Shown: in pieces, positions 51,666 to 59,924 of the stretch
Layout: each line of letters opens with the position of its first letter
How positions within the stretch are numbered: position 1 is the stretch's first letter
Assembly: GCA_023382715.1 (NCBI GenBank)
Contig: JAHDWP010000012.1
Span: forward strand, 1-64,000
Origin: Anaerolineae bacterium
GTDB lineage: Bacteria; Chloroflexota; Anaerolineae; Aggregatilineales; Aggregatilineaceae
DNA length: 64,000 bases
Reading direction: 5' to 3'
Notes under the pieces: model-generated
Databases searched by the model: none
Told to the model about the DNA's origin: nothing
The model's input: the letters and a program-made list of their open reading frames with translations, nothing else
Made by a program: the position numbers and the translations under genes

Positions 51666-52658
51666 ACCAGGCGCAGTAGCGCGGCGCGGATAGGGGCGCG
51701 TGCCGACGCGCGTGAGCAGCACCGCGCCCAGCCCAACCGCTCCCAGGAGCGTCGTCGCCAGCAGCCCGATCCAGGCCGTGAACCAGGAGACGCTCCACGC
51801 GCGCAGCAGCAGCGACAGCGCCACGCCGCCCACCGCCGCCGCGACCATGCGCGGCTGGCCTTCCAGCCCCACGCGCCGCAGCAAGGCAACGCCGAACGGC
51901 CCGGCCAGCGCCACCCACCCCAGCACCGACAGCGCGCCGATCAGCAGCCAGGCGAGGATCACAACTGGCAGCAGCACCAGCGGCAGGATCAGCAGCAGCG
52001 ACACGCCGTAGACGATGGTCAGCCCAAGCGCGACGAGCAAAGTCAGCAGCCCCACCCCCCCGGTGACGAACGGCGCGCGATAGATCGATTCGGACATGCG
52101 CACCAGCGGGCGCGGCACGATAGCCGTCAGCAGCGCGGACAGCGCCCCGAAGAATAGCGAACCGGTGATCGCCGCGCCCGTGCGGAACAGGACGCTGCCT
52201 CGCCAGCTTTCCCAGCCGGAGTTGACCGCATTGCTGAGGCTGGCGCGCCCGCTCTTATCGCATTCCGTGCGCACCTGGCCCTCAATGCGCGCCGCGTCGC
52301 TGCGTACCAGGAGATCGACGCAGATCGTCAGGTCGCCGGTGAGGTGCGCCTCTTCGCCAATGCTCAGATGGTTGGCGACGGCCACCGCTTCACCGCGCAC
52401 TTCGCCGTCGAGCGTGATCCGCTCGCCCAGCAGCGTGAGATCGCCCTCCACCACGCTACCCGCTTCCAGGGTAATCGTCTTGGCCAGGATCACCTGGTCG
52501 CCAGTGCGCTGCTCGCCCGCGCTCAACGTGTACGACGAGGCGATCCTGAATCCGCCAAGGTCGTCTGAGCTGCTTTGGCAGCCCGTCACTACGAGCGCCG
52601 GCACAACGAGCAATATCGCGAGCACCAGCTTGCGAGTCGAGGGACGTGGGAAAGGCAT
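51648..52658 (-). CDS. Bactofilin-like lipoprotein with membrane helices
   Basis: A 336-residue protein. Signal peptide with lipobox VVTGC (Cys ~26), then a bactofilin-like beta-turn segment (~45-130): QVILAKTITLEAGSVVEGDL, LLGERITLDGEVRGEAVAVA and LSIGEEAHLTGDLTI. About five membrane helices follow (~165-320). This polymer-forming-domain plus membrane architecture occurs next to ECF sigma systems in Chloroflexota-type genomes, as I recall. It follows the anti-sigma gene by 30 bases on the same strand. Its last residues (APERK) are encoded by a dispersed repeat. Confidence 0.78.
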   Translation of the reverse strand: MPFPRPSTRKLVLAILLVVPALVVTGCQSSSDDLGGFRIASSYTLSAGEQRTGDQVILAKTITLEAGSVVEGDLTLLGERITLDGEVRGEAVAVANHLSIGEEAHLTGDLTICVDLLVRSDAARIEGQVRTECDKSGRASLSNAVNSGWESWRGSVLFRTGAAITGSLFFGALSALLTAIVPRPLVRMSESIYRAPFVTGGVGLLTLLVALGLTIVYGVSLLLILPLVLLPVVILAWLLIGALSVLGWVALAGPFGVALLRRVGLEGQPRMVAAAVGGVALSLLLRAWSVSWFTAWIGLLATTLLGAVGLGAVLLTRVGTRPYPRRATAPGAPERK

Positions 52659-52688
52659 CGGGTCCTCGCTTCTGCGCATGGGCCGCCG

Positions 52689-53261
52689 CTAGAGCTTAGA
52701 GCGCCGGGCCTGCGCGCCGCGCCCGCCCAGCAGCCGCCAGATCAGCCCCAGCCAGACGATCGTCACAGCGGTCACACCAGCAAACACCGCGCCAAGCAGC
52801 GCCGTCTCGCCGGCGAATGCCTGGGCCTGATCCACCAGGTCGGCCAGCAGGTTCGCCACAGCGCCCGCCGCCGCCAGAATCGTCTCCAACACTGCACCGA
52901 GCGCGCCTGGATCGGTCAGGACGCTGACAATGACGAACAAGATCGCCCACAGCACGGGCACGGCCAGCAACGCCGCCGCGACCAGGCCCAGGGCCAGCCC
53001 CACGCTTGTATGGCGGCGGGCGAATTCCGGCACGCCCATCGCCACCACCGCCGCCATCACCCGGTCGGTGAACCCGCGCGACGGGGCGACGAGCGGCGTT
53101 CTGCGCAGCAGCTCATCGGTCTGGCGCAGCCGTTCCCAGCCGGCGGCGCGCTGGACGCTCTCGCCAAGGCGCGATTGCAGCAAGGCCAGCTCTTCGCCGC
53201 TCAACTCGCCGTCGAGCGCTCGCTGCATCTGCTGTTGGAGCGTCTGGTCATCGTGAGGCAT
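52689..53261 (-). CDS. Membrane anti-sigma factor (zinc-less)
   Basis: A 190-residue protein. The N-terminal ~70 residues (QQMQRALDGELSGEELALLQ) have the anti-sigma helical fold, but without the His-Cys-Cys zinc site. Two to three membrane helices follow (~85-115, ~160-180). It should hold the preceding ECF sigma factor at the membrane until a signal arrives. Its ATG shares one base with the sigma stop (TGATG), showing translational coupling. Confidence 0.82.
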   Translation of the reverse strand: MPHDDQTLQQQMQRALDGELSGEELALLQSRLGESVQRAAGWERLRQTDELLRRTPLVAPSRGFTDRVMAAVVAMGVPEFARRHTSVGLALGLVAAALLAVPVLWAILFVIVSVLTDPGALGAVLETILAAAGAVANLLADLVDQAQAFAGETALLGAVFAGVTAVTIVWLGLIWRLLGGRGAQARRSKL

Positions 53262-53848
53262 CAGGACCCCTCCATCACGCGCTCGCGCGCGGAAGCTGGC
53301 TGCGCATCCAAATAGTCGGCCAATGTCTGCCGCGCGCGGAACAGGCGGCTCTTGATGGCGCTTTCGGTCGTGTCGAGCATCTCGGCAATCTCAGCGTAGG
53401 ACATGTCATACCAGTAGCGCAGCACCACTGCCAGCCGGTAGTCCGGGCTGAGGTCGGCCAGCATCTCCTGCACTAGCACATTGCGCTCGTTGGTCAGCGC
53501 CTCTTCTTCCGGGCCGGGAATGTCGCTGGTCAGCGCCGGGTGCGGGGGCAGCGGCTCTTCCAGCGACAGCCAGACCAGCCGTCGCCGGCGCAGCCGGTCA
53601 ATGCAGTGGTTCGATGTGATCGAGAGCAGCCAGGTCTTGAAAGGTCGCTCCATATCATAGCGATCGAGGTTGGTGTAGGCGCGCATGAACGCCTCCTGCG
53701 CCGCATCCTCCGCTTCGCCTCGCTCGCTCAACATGCGGTAGGCCAGGTTGAACACATCGCGCTCGTAACGCTGGACGAGTTCCCCAAAGGCCTGTGCATC
53801 GCCGGCAAGCGTTCGCTGCACCCATAGGGAATCGCTGTCTTGGCTCAC
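53261..53848 (-). CDS. ECF RNA polymerase sigma factor
   Basis: A 195-residue sigma-70 family protein with only regions 2 and 4. Region 2: VFNLAYRMLSERGEAEDAAQ and FMRAYTNLDRYDMERPFKTW. Region 4: LSPDYRLAVVLRYWYDMSYA and AEMLDTTESAIKSRLFRARQ. GTG 53848 is preferred, with TAGGG upstream; an ATG at 53893 would add an unusual extension. It heads an operon with the anti-sigma factor and bactofilin-like lipoprotein. The target promoters are unknown. Confidence 0.9.
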   Translation of the reverse strand: MSQDSDSLWVQRTLAGDAQAFGELVQRYERDVFNLAYRMLSERGEAEDAAQEAFMRAYTNLDRYDMERPFKTWLLSITSNHCIDRLRRRRLVWLSLEEPLPPHPALTSDIPGPEEEALTNERNVLVQEMLADLSPDYRLAVVLRYWYDMSYAEIAEMLDTTESAIKSRLFRARQTLADYLDAQPASARERVMEGS

Positions 53849-53913
53849 AAGTTGTACCCTACCTGATCGAGCACCTGGCTCCCCTACTACCATGATATAC
53901 GCAAACGGCGCTG

Positions 53914-54052
53914 GCGTGTTGCGCTTGTGGCGATTGGTTTTTGGTTATTGGTGGTTGGTGGCGCGTGACGGACGGTGGAGCCACCCGCCTGACACAACTA
54001 TCTTCACCCATAACCAGAAACCAATCACCAACCACCAGATAACTCGACACGC
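53914..54052. repeat. Imperfect inverted repeat, GATTGGTTTTTGGTTATTGG type
   Basis: The left arm (53914-53960) has GCGTGTT and GATTGGTTTTTGGTTATTGG. The right arm (54005-54052) contains the complement CATAACCAGAAACCAATC and ends ACACGC. The spacer is ~45 bases. It is MITE-like in layout, with no gene inside, lying between the divergent sigma and KARI-like genes. Confidence 0.65.
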
Positions 54053-54130
54053 GCCCGCCCTTCGCAGTAGAATGCTCGCTGCGCTGCCGCGCCCTGCCAG
54101 GACGGGCACCCCCCTGTGGAGGACTTCTCG

Positions 54131-55144
54131 ATGGCCATGATCTACCGCGAGCCAGATGCCGATCTCGCGCTGCTGATGCCGCGCACCCTCGCCGTGCTCG
54201 GCTATGGGCACATGGGCCGGGCGTTCGCGCTGAATCTGCGCGACAGTGCCTTCTCCGTGCTCATCGGCAACCGCGACGACGAATATGCCGAGCGCGCCTA
54301 CCATGAAGGCTTCGAAGTGACTTCGCTGGCCGACGCTGCCGCGCGCGCCGATCTGCTGCTCCTCACGCTGCCGGACGAGATCGCGCCCCAGGTCTATCTG
54401 CAGGACATCGCGCTCAACCAGCGCATGGGCGGCACGTTGGCCTTCGCTTCCGGCTACAACGTCGCCTTCGGCTTCATCGAGCCGCCCCCGTTCGTGGACG
54501 TGGTGCTCGTCGCCCCACAGGCGTTGGGCAGCCGCGTGCGCGAAAGCTACGTGGATGGGCCGGGCTTCCCCAGCATCGTAGGCGTGGCGCAGGACGCTTC
54601 GGGCCAGGCCTGGCCGCGCGTCCTGGCCCTGGCCAAAGCCCTCGGCGCGCTGCGCCAGGGCGCGATCGAGCTGACTTTTCAGCAGGAAGCCGAGCTAGAC
54701 CTGTTCACGCACCAGGCCATCCTGCCGGCGCTGTTCGCCATCCTGCAGACGGCGGTCGAGGTGCTCAACCGTGAGGGCTTCCCCCCCGAAGCGGTGAGCA
54801 TGAGCCTGTACCTGTCCGGCGAGCTTGGCGATCTCCTGACCCGCTGGGGCACCCAGGGAGTCCTGCCCACGCTCCAGCAGCACTCGCGCACCGCTGAGTA
54901 CGGGATGCTCTCGCGCCTCGAACGCTTCCGCGAGGTCAAGCACCACCGCCAGATGGAATCCGTCCTCGACGCCATTCGGCGCGGCGCATTCGCCCAGGAA
55001 TGGGCCGCCGAATTCGCCGACGGCTACCCGCGCCTGGAGACGCTGCGCCGTCAGGTCGCCGGATCGGTCATCGTGCGCCAGGAGGAGCGCGCCTTACAGG
55101 CGCTCCGGCCGGGCGGCGAAAGCGCCCCCGCCGAGCCGGAATGA
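54131..55144 (+). CDS. Ketol-acid reductoisomerase-like protein with altered active site
   Basis: A 337-residue protein with class I KARI architecture. The N-terminal Rossmann domain is clear (MPRTLAVLGYGHMGRAFALN, NLRDSAFSVLIGNR). A helical knotted domain follows (ELDLFTHQAILPALFAILQT). In true KARIs several residues bind two Mg ions and substrate. Here the usual His in SHGFN is Ser107 (FASGYN), Lys in APKGPG is Gln130 (APQALG), Asp190 is kept (ELDLF) and the next Glu is His194. Branched-chain synthesis is therefore doubtful; a related dehydrogenase or non-catalytic role is possible. ATG 54131 follows GGAGG. A class IV aminotransferase gene converges. Confidence 0.8.
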   Translation: MAMIYREPDADLALLMPRTLAVLGYGHMGRAFALNLRDSAFSVLIGNRDDEYAERAYHEGFEVTSLADAAARADLLLLTLPDEIAPQVYLQDIALNQRMGGTLAFASGYNVAFGFIEPPPFVDVVLVAPQALGSRVRESYVDGPGFPSIVGVAQDASGQAWPRVLALAKALGALRQGAIELTFQQEAELDLFTHQAILPALFAILQTAVEVLNREGFPPEAVSMSLYLSGELGDLLTRWGTQGVLPTLQQHSRTAEYGMLSRLERFREVKHHRQMESVLDAIRRGAFAQEWAAEFADGYPRLETLRRQVAGSVIVRQEERALQALRPGGESAPAEPE

Positions 55145-55160
55145 GCGCGCCCGGAGCGCC

Positions 55161-56069
55161 CTAGATCGGCTCGAGGTGCGCCTCAGTCCAGGCGTCGTAG
55201 CGCGCGCTCAGGGCGCTGACCAGCGGCCCCACCTGCCCGTCGCCAACCGGCTGGCCGTCAATGCGCGTGATCGGCACCACGCCGCGCCCGCTGCTGGTCA
55301 GCATAGCTTCTGCCAGGCGCGGCACCTCTGCCCTGTGCACGCCCACCGGCTCAACCGGCAGCACTTCCGGCGCGATGGTCAGGATCGCCTTGCGGGCGAT
55401 GCCCGCTAGCACGCCCTCAAGCGTCATCCGCAGCGCACCATCGAGCACGCCGTAGAAATTGCTGGAGAATCCTTCCAGCAGCCTGCCATCCGGCCCCACC
55501 AGGATCGCCTCGTACACGCCCGGCGGCAGGCTGTCCCAGGCTGGCTGGCGCACGACCATCCAATCGGTCGTCTTGACGTCCGGGTTCTCGCGCGCCAGCG
55601 GCATGGTGACCACGTGCGCGCCCTGCCGCATGATCGCTTCTGGCACGGGGTGAAACGGCTCCAGCGCCAGGTACAGCCAGTCTGGATGCTCGTAAGAGAC
55701 CGTGATGCGGAACTTGGCGTCGGGGTAACCCGCCTGGCGCAGCAGCTCGCGCAGCGCCGCCCGCAAGCGCCCGCGATCCAGCCGCAGCGGGATATGGACC
55801 AGGTGCGCCGACTGTTCCAGCCGGTCGAGGTGCGCGTCGAACAGCAGGGCGCAATCGCCGTGAAACGTTCGCGCGACCGTGTAGACGCCGCGCGGCTCGC
55901 GCCCAACCGCCTCGGTCAGCGACCGCACCTGGTAGGGCGTGGGCGTCAGATTGCCGGGTGTGAGGATGTAGGTCGGGATCGTCTGGGTGGTTTCGGTCGT
56001 CAAGGTTGTCTGTCCGTCTGTTGCGCTGTCCAGGGCCGGGTGAGAGGGGCTTGCCAGCGGCAGCCCCAC
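55161..56069 (-). CDS. Class IV PLP-dependent aminotransferase
   Basis: A 302-residue fold-type IV enzyme. The catalytic Lys lies in ENPDVKTTDWMV, the PLP-contacting Glu region in LLEGFSSNFYGV, and ITRIDGQPVGDGQVGP near the end matches the family. HLDRLEQSAHLVHIP is the common N-terminal motif. It may be a branched-chain or D-amino acid aminotransferase, or ADC lyase. The start is uncertain: GTG 56069 has no clear ribosome site and TTG 56003 is possible, since homology seems to begin near residue 30. Convergent with the KARI-like gene. Confidence 0.8.
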   Translation of the reverse strand: MGLPLASPSHPALDSATDGQTTLTTETTQTIPTYILTPGNLTPTPYQVRSLTEAVGREPRGVYTVARTFHGDCALLFDAHLDRLEQSAHLVHIPLRLDRGRLRAALRELLRQAGYPDAKFRITVSYEHPDWLYLALEPFHPVPEAIMRQGAHVVTMPLARENPDVKTTDWMVVRQPAWDSLPPGVYEAILVGPDGRLLEGFSSNFYGVLDGALRMTLEGVLAGIARKAILTIAPEVLPVEPVGVHRAEVPRLAEAMLTSSGRGVVPITRIDGQPVGDGQVGPLVSALSARYDAWTEAHLEPI

Positions 56070-56120
56070 AATCCGTTCGCGCGCCTGCGCCGAGCCAGCT
56101 CGCTTATCATACCGCAGAAT

Positions 56121-56948
56121 TCACGGGGCATACACGGCCACGACCGACGGCAGGCGATCGAAGGCCGGGGCGCTCTCCTGGTGAGACGGCGTCTGGATGA
56201 CCATGCCGGTGGAGCGCCCCCCGTCCAGCGCAAAGGCCACGTCCAGGTCGAGATCGGGCGCGAGCAGCCATGCCTGCAGGTCCGCCAGGGTAATCAGATT
56301 GTGCGTCACGCCGAGAACGATACGCCCGGCGCGATCCTGGCCGATCCACGTGCGCCGCGCGCGCTGGTCGAAGCCGTCGCCCTGCGGAGCGAGCAGACCG
56401 CCGTGCTCGATCAGCATGGGGAACGCCTGCACCGCCTGCCAGAGCGCTTCGCCCTGGTAGGGATTGCTCACCAGCGAGCGCACGCGCGCGCCGGCAGCGT
56501 CCACTTGCAGCATCCCCCCAAAGCCGGCGAACGACTGCCCATAAGCCTGTCCATCGCTGACGATCAGGCCCAGGGCGCGATCCGTCTCGTCGAAGAACGC
56601 GCCGTTGACGAGGACCTGCGCGCCCGGCAAAGCCTGCTGCCACTCGCCGAGTGTGCGCGCCGCGCCAGGGCTGTAGTGCACGGCAAGCCGCGTCACCGCT
56701 GGGTCTGCGCGCACGAGCAGCGCCGCCCCCTGCGCGGATGCAGAGGCGACTGGCAGGGCCATCTCGCGCCGCTCGATGCCCGGCGCGATAGTCGTCCAGT
56801 CGCCCACCGGCGCGCTTGATGCGGGCGGATCGCTCTCCGGCGGGCCGTCCACGCGGGCCAGGTTGCAGCCCAGCAGCGCCACAGCCATCAGCAGGCCAGC
56901 GCCCAGTCCCCTGGCCACGCCGGGCCACGTGCCCAAGCGGTGTCTCAT
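56121..56948 (-). CDS. Lipoprotein with phosphodiester glycosidase (NAGPA/DUF2233) domain
   Basis: A 275-residue protein with a signal peptide and lipobox (VALLGC, Cys ~28). The NAGPA fold shows VLVNGAFFDETDRALGLIVS, SDGQAYGQSFAGFGGMLQ-type segments, and FALDGGRSTGMVI, the conserved DGGxSt motif. Family members remove GlcNAc or related groups from phosphodiesters; the bacterial substrate is usually a wall polymer. It lies three bases downstream of the large VWA gene on the same strand, so it is probably in that operon. Confidence 0.85.
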   Translation of the reverse strand: MRHRLGTWPGVARGLGAGLLMAVALLGCNLARVDGPPESDPPASSAPVGDWTTIAPGIERREMALPVASASAQGAALLVRADPAVTRLAVHYSPGAARTLGEWQQALPGAQVLVNGAFFDETDRALGLIVSDGQAYGQSFAGFGGMLQVDAAGARVRSLVSNPYQGEALWQAVQAFPMLIEHGGLLAPQGDGFDQRARRTWIGQDRAGRIVLGVTHNLITLADLQAWLLAPDLDLDVAFALDGGRSTGMVIQTPSHQESAPAFDRLPSVVAVYAP

Positions 56949-56951
56949 AGG

Positions 56952-59924
56952 CTACCTGTCATCATCGTCGTGGCGCGTCCGCCGCCGCTCCAGCAGGCGC
57001 GAGGCGAGCGTCTCATCCTGGCGGGCGCGCTCGGCGGGAGGCCTGGGGATCGGACGAGGGCCGCGCTCCGGGCGCGATGCAGCGGGCGCTTCAGCGGACG
57101 GCGGGCGCGGCGGCAGTGGCGGCGGCGCAATGGGTTCGGGAGGCGGCGCAGCGCCGGGCATTGCTGCCGCTTCAGGGGGCGTCTCCTCGGCGCGCGCCCC
57201 ACTGGCGCGGCCCTTCGCCCCAAGCAGGCGCTCGAAGCGCTCGCCCGTCGCGCCGAGATCGGGCTGAGCGCGGCGCAGGCTCAGCCGCGCCCGCGCCCGC
57301 GCCACGTCCTCACCCGTGATAATCAGCCGCCGCACGGCCACATCCAGCGGCAGCAGAAGCAGCGCCGTCAGCACCAGGTACGCCCAGACTGGCTGCGCGG
57401 CCCGCTCCTGATCCAGGTTGTGGGCGAACGCGCCCGCCGGATTCTCCCGCAGCGATCCTCCGCCGGTGATCGCGGCCAGGTCGCGCAGGTAGTCGGCGGG
57501 CGACTGATCCAGCGTCCCCGCGCCGCCCAGCGCATACTCCGCCGAATAACCGAGCACCCAGCCCGTCGTCTGCATGACCGATTGCGAAGTCACGGAGTTG
57601 GTGCCGGGCGCGGTGCTGCCCGCCACCGTGATGAAGTAAGCGCCCTCGCGCGCCAGGCCGAGCGCGGTCTCGTAGCGGCCCGGCGCGGTCTGCTGAAGGG
57701 TGAGCGTGGTCGTCAGCAAATCGCTGCCCACAACGGCTGCCTGCATCACCAGGCCGTTGAGGAAATCGCCCCGGCTGTCGCGCGCGTCCACCGTCAGCAC
57801 GGCCTCTTCGCCGCGCTCGACCACGCGCGCCTCCACAGTGCCGGTGCCGCCCTCGGTGATCGTCCAGCGCACCGCCTGGTTCCAGAAATCGGCATAGCCA
57901 TCCCAGGTCACCCAGTCCGCCGCCCAGCGCGAACTGGCGTCGGACGTAAAAGCCGCCGCGCGCCCCAGGCCGTACTGCCACACGGCCAGGATCGGGTCGT
58001 CCTGCGGGCCGCGCAGGATGACCGTCGCCGTGTCCTTCTCGGTCGTGGCCACATAGCCGCGCAGTTCGGGCGTGCCGGTCAGCGCGCCCACAATCGGGTG
58101 CCGCGCGACAATCGTCGGGACGAACGGTTCTTCCGAGATGTAGGAGCGGGTCGCCAGCAGCGTCTCCGCCGTGAAGATGGCCGGGATGGTGGAAATGTCG
58201 TAGGCCAGGTGAAACAGGCCACCGCCGGCAGCGGCCACATCCACGAGCCAGGGCGCGTAGTCCTGCCCGATCGCCACGACCGACAAAGTGACGCCGTAGG
58301 TCTGGTTCATGTGCGCAACTGTGTCCGCAATGCCGGTGGGGTCTGCGCCGCCGTCGGTCAGCAGAATGATGTGCTTCAGCTCGGACGGGTCGCCGCGCAG
58401 CACCTGATCCGCCGCCAGCACGCCCTGGTAGATGTTGGTGCCGCCGCCCGGTCGCAGCGAGCCGACCAGGTCGCGTAGCCGCTGGCGATTGGCCGCGTCG
58501 CCCACTTCCTGGATGTCCAGCACATAGTAGGCGCTGACATCGAAGGACAGCACGCCCGTCCGGTCGTTGTCGTTGAGCAGGTCGAACGAGCGCACGACCG
58601 CTTCCTTCGCCAGCTCCAGGTTGGAAACGCCGCCCGCGCTGGAAAGCTCCATGCTGCCCGACCGGTCAATGACGAACAGCAGCGTCAGTTGCGGCACGCG
58701 CTCCTGGTCGCGCAGGCGCATCTCAACCGGCAGCGTCTCCTCCAGCGGCGTCTCAAAGTAGCCGCCCACGCCGTAGCTGTTCGGCCCACCGATCACGGCC
58801 AGCCCGCCGCCCAGGTCGCGCACGTAGGCTTGCAGGGTCTCCATGCGCTCCAGCGAAAGTTCAGTGGCCGAGACGTTCGCCAGGATCACGCTGTTGTAGC
58901 TGCTCAGCGCGGCCAGGCCAATCGGCAGCTCGCGCGGGCCGCGCACGTCCACCTGCAGGCCCGACTCGGCCAGGACGGCCCGCAGCGTGGCGATCTCGCG
59001 CTCATCGGAGGTCACCAGCAGGGCGCGCGGCGGCCCGCTGACCTGGGTGAAGGCTGCCAGGCGGTTGTTCTGGTAGAACGTGTCCGCGCCGCGCGGCTCG
59101 ATGATCACCTCGAAGTCAATGAACCCGGCCTGGGGGGCCACCACGTCGAAGACCTCACGGGTGACGCCGGGCTGTAACAGCACTTCGCGCTGGTGCACGA
59201 TCTGCCCGCGCGAGAGCACGCGCACTTCCGCCGCCGTGTCCGGGCGGTTCGCGGCCAGCGAAGCCGTCAGGCTGAAGCGCTCGCCCTGGTTGACCGTCGC
59301 CGGCACGTCCACGCCGGCCACCAGCACTTCGGGGCCAGCAATCTGCTGGGCGGGGTCTTCGGGAGCCAGCAGCACCGTATCCACCTGGACGTTAGTCGCT
59401 GCTGCCAGCCGCGCCACTTCTTCAGCGTCGCCCACCGTCGGCCTGCCATCGCTCAGAATCACCATGCGCCTGGCCGCATCCGCGGGGAACAGGGCCAGCC
59501 CCAGGCGCATGGCCTCGGCCAGATCGGTGTTCAGGCGCACGGGGTCAGAGCCGATCTGCACCAGTTCCAGCCGCCCGGTGATCGGCACCTCGACCAGCGC
59601 ATCCGCGCCGAAGACGATCACCGCCGCCTGGTCGTCCGCGCCCATCGCTGCGGCGGCCTGGCGGACGTATTCCACCGCCGCGCTCTGCTGGGCCGGCGAC
59701 ACGCTGTCCGACACGTCCAGCAGGAAGACGACCGCCAGCTTATCCGCCGCGCGATGCACCTGTGCCCCCGCCAACGCCAGCACCAGCAGCGCCACGATGA
59801 GCAGGCGTAGCAGCAGGCTGGCCGTGTCGCGCCGCCGGCGGTAGGCCAGGCGCGGCCAGCCGGCGACTGCCAGCGCGGGCAGCAGGAACAGCAGCAGGAG
59901 AGCGAGGGGGGTTGTGAAGCTCAT
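56952..59924 (-). CDS. Large membrane protein with two VWA domains
   Basis: A 990-residue protein. Two N-terminal membrane helices (~5-25 and ~38-58) lead to a first VWA domain with MIDAS DVSDS. A GATase-like Rossmann segment follows (RALLVTSDEREIATLRAVLA, GGGLAVIGGPNSYGVGGY). The second VWA has LLFVIDRSGSMELS and DVSAYYVLDIQ. A beta domain, a C-terminal membrane helix (WAYLVLTALLLLPLDVAVRR) and a Pro-rich basic tail finish it. VWA domains bind metal and protein ligands. The start is ATG 59924, overlapping the upstream gene by four bases; frame upstream of it is open but unsupported. Confidence 0.82.
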   Translation of the reverse strand: MSFTTPLALLLLFLLPALAVAGWPRLAYRRRRDTASLLLRLLIVALLVLALAGAQVHRAADKLAVVFLLDVSDSVSPAQQSAAVEYVRQAAAAMGADDQAAVIVFGADALVEVPITGRLELVQIGSDPVRLNTDLAEAMRLGLALFPADAARRMVILSDGRPTVGDAEEVARLAAATNVQVDTVLLAPEDPAQQIAGPEVLVAGVDVPATVNQGERFSLTASLAANRPDTAAEVRVLSRGQIVHQREVLLQPGVTREVFDVVAPQAGFIDFEVIIEPRGADTFYQNNRLAAFTQVSGPPRALLVTSDEREIATLRAVLAESGLQVDVRGPRELPIGLAALSSYNSVILANVSATELSLERMETLQAYVRDLGGGLAVIGGPNSYGVGGYFETPLEETLPVEMRLRDQERVPQLTLLFVIDRSGSMELSSAGGVSNLELAKEAVVRSFDLLNDNDRTGVLSFDVSAYYVLDIQEVGDAANRQRLRDLVGSLRPGGGTNIYQGVLAADQVLRGDPSELKHIILLTDGGADPTGIADTVAHMNQTYGVTLSVVAIGQDYAPWLVDVAAAGGGLFHLAYDISTIPAIFTAETLLATRSYISEEPFVPTIVARHPIVGALTGTPELRGYVATTEKDTATVILRGPQDDPILAVWQYGLGRAAAFTSDASSRWAADWVTWDGYADFWNQAVRWTITEGGTGTVEARVVERGEEAVLTVDARDSRGDFLNGLVMQAAVVGSDLLTTTLTLQQTAPGRYETALGLAREGAYFITVAGSTAPGTNSVTSQSVMQTTGWVLGYSAEYALGGAGTLDQSPADYLRDLAAITGGGSLRENPAGAFAHNLDQERAAQPVWAYLVLTALLLLPLDVAVRRLIITGEDVARARARLSLRRAQPDLGATGERFERLLGAKGRASGARAEETPPEAAAMPGAAPPPEPIAPPPLPPRPPSAEAPAASRPERGPRPIPRPPAERARQDETLASRLLERRRTRHDDDDR

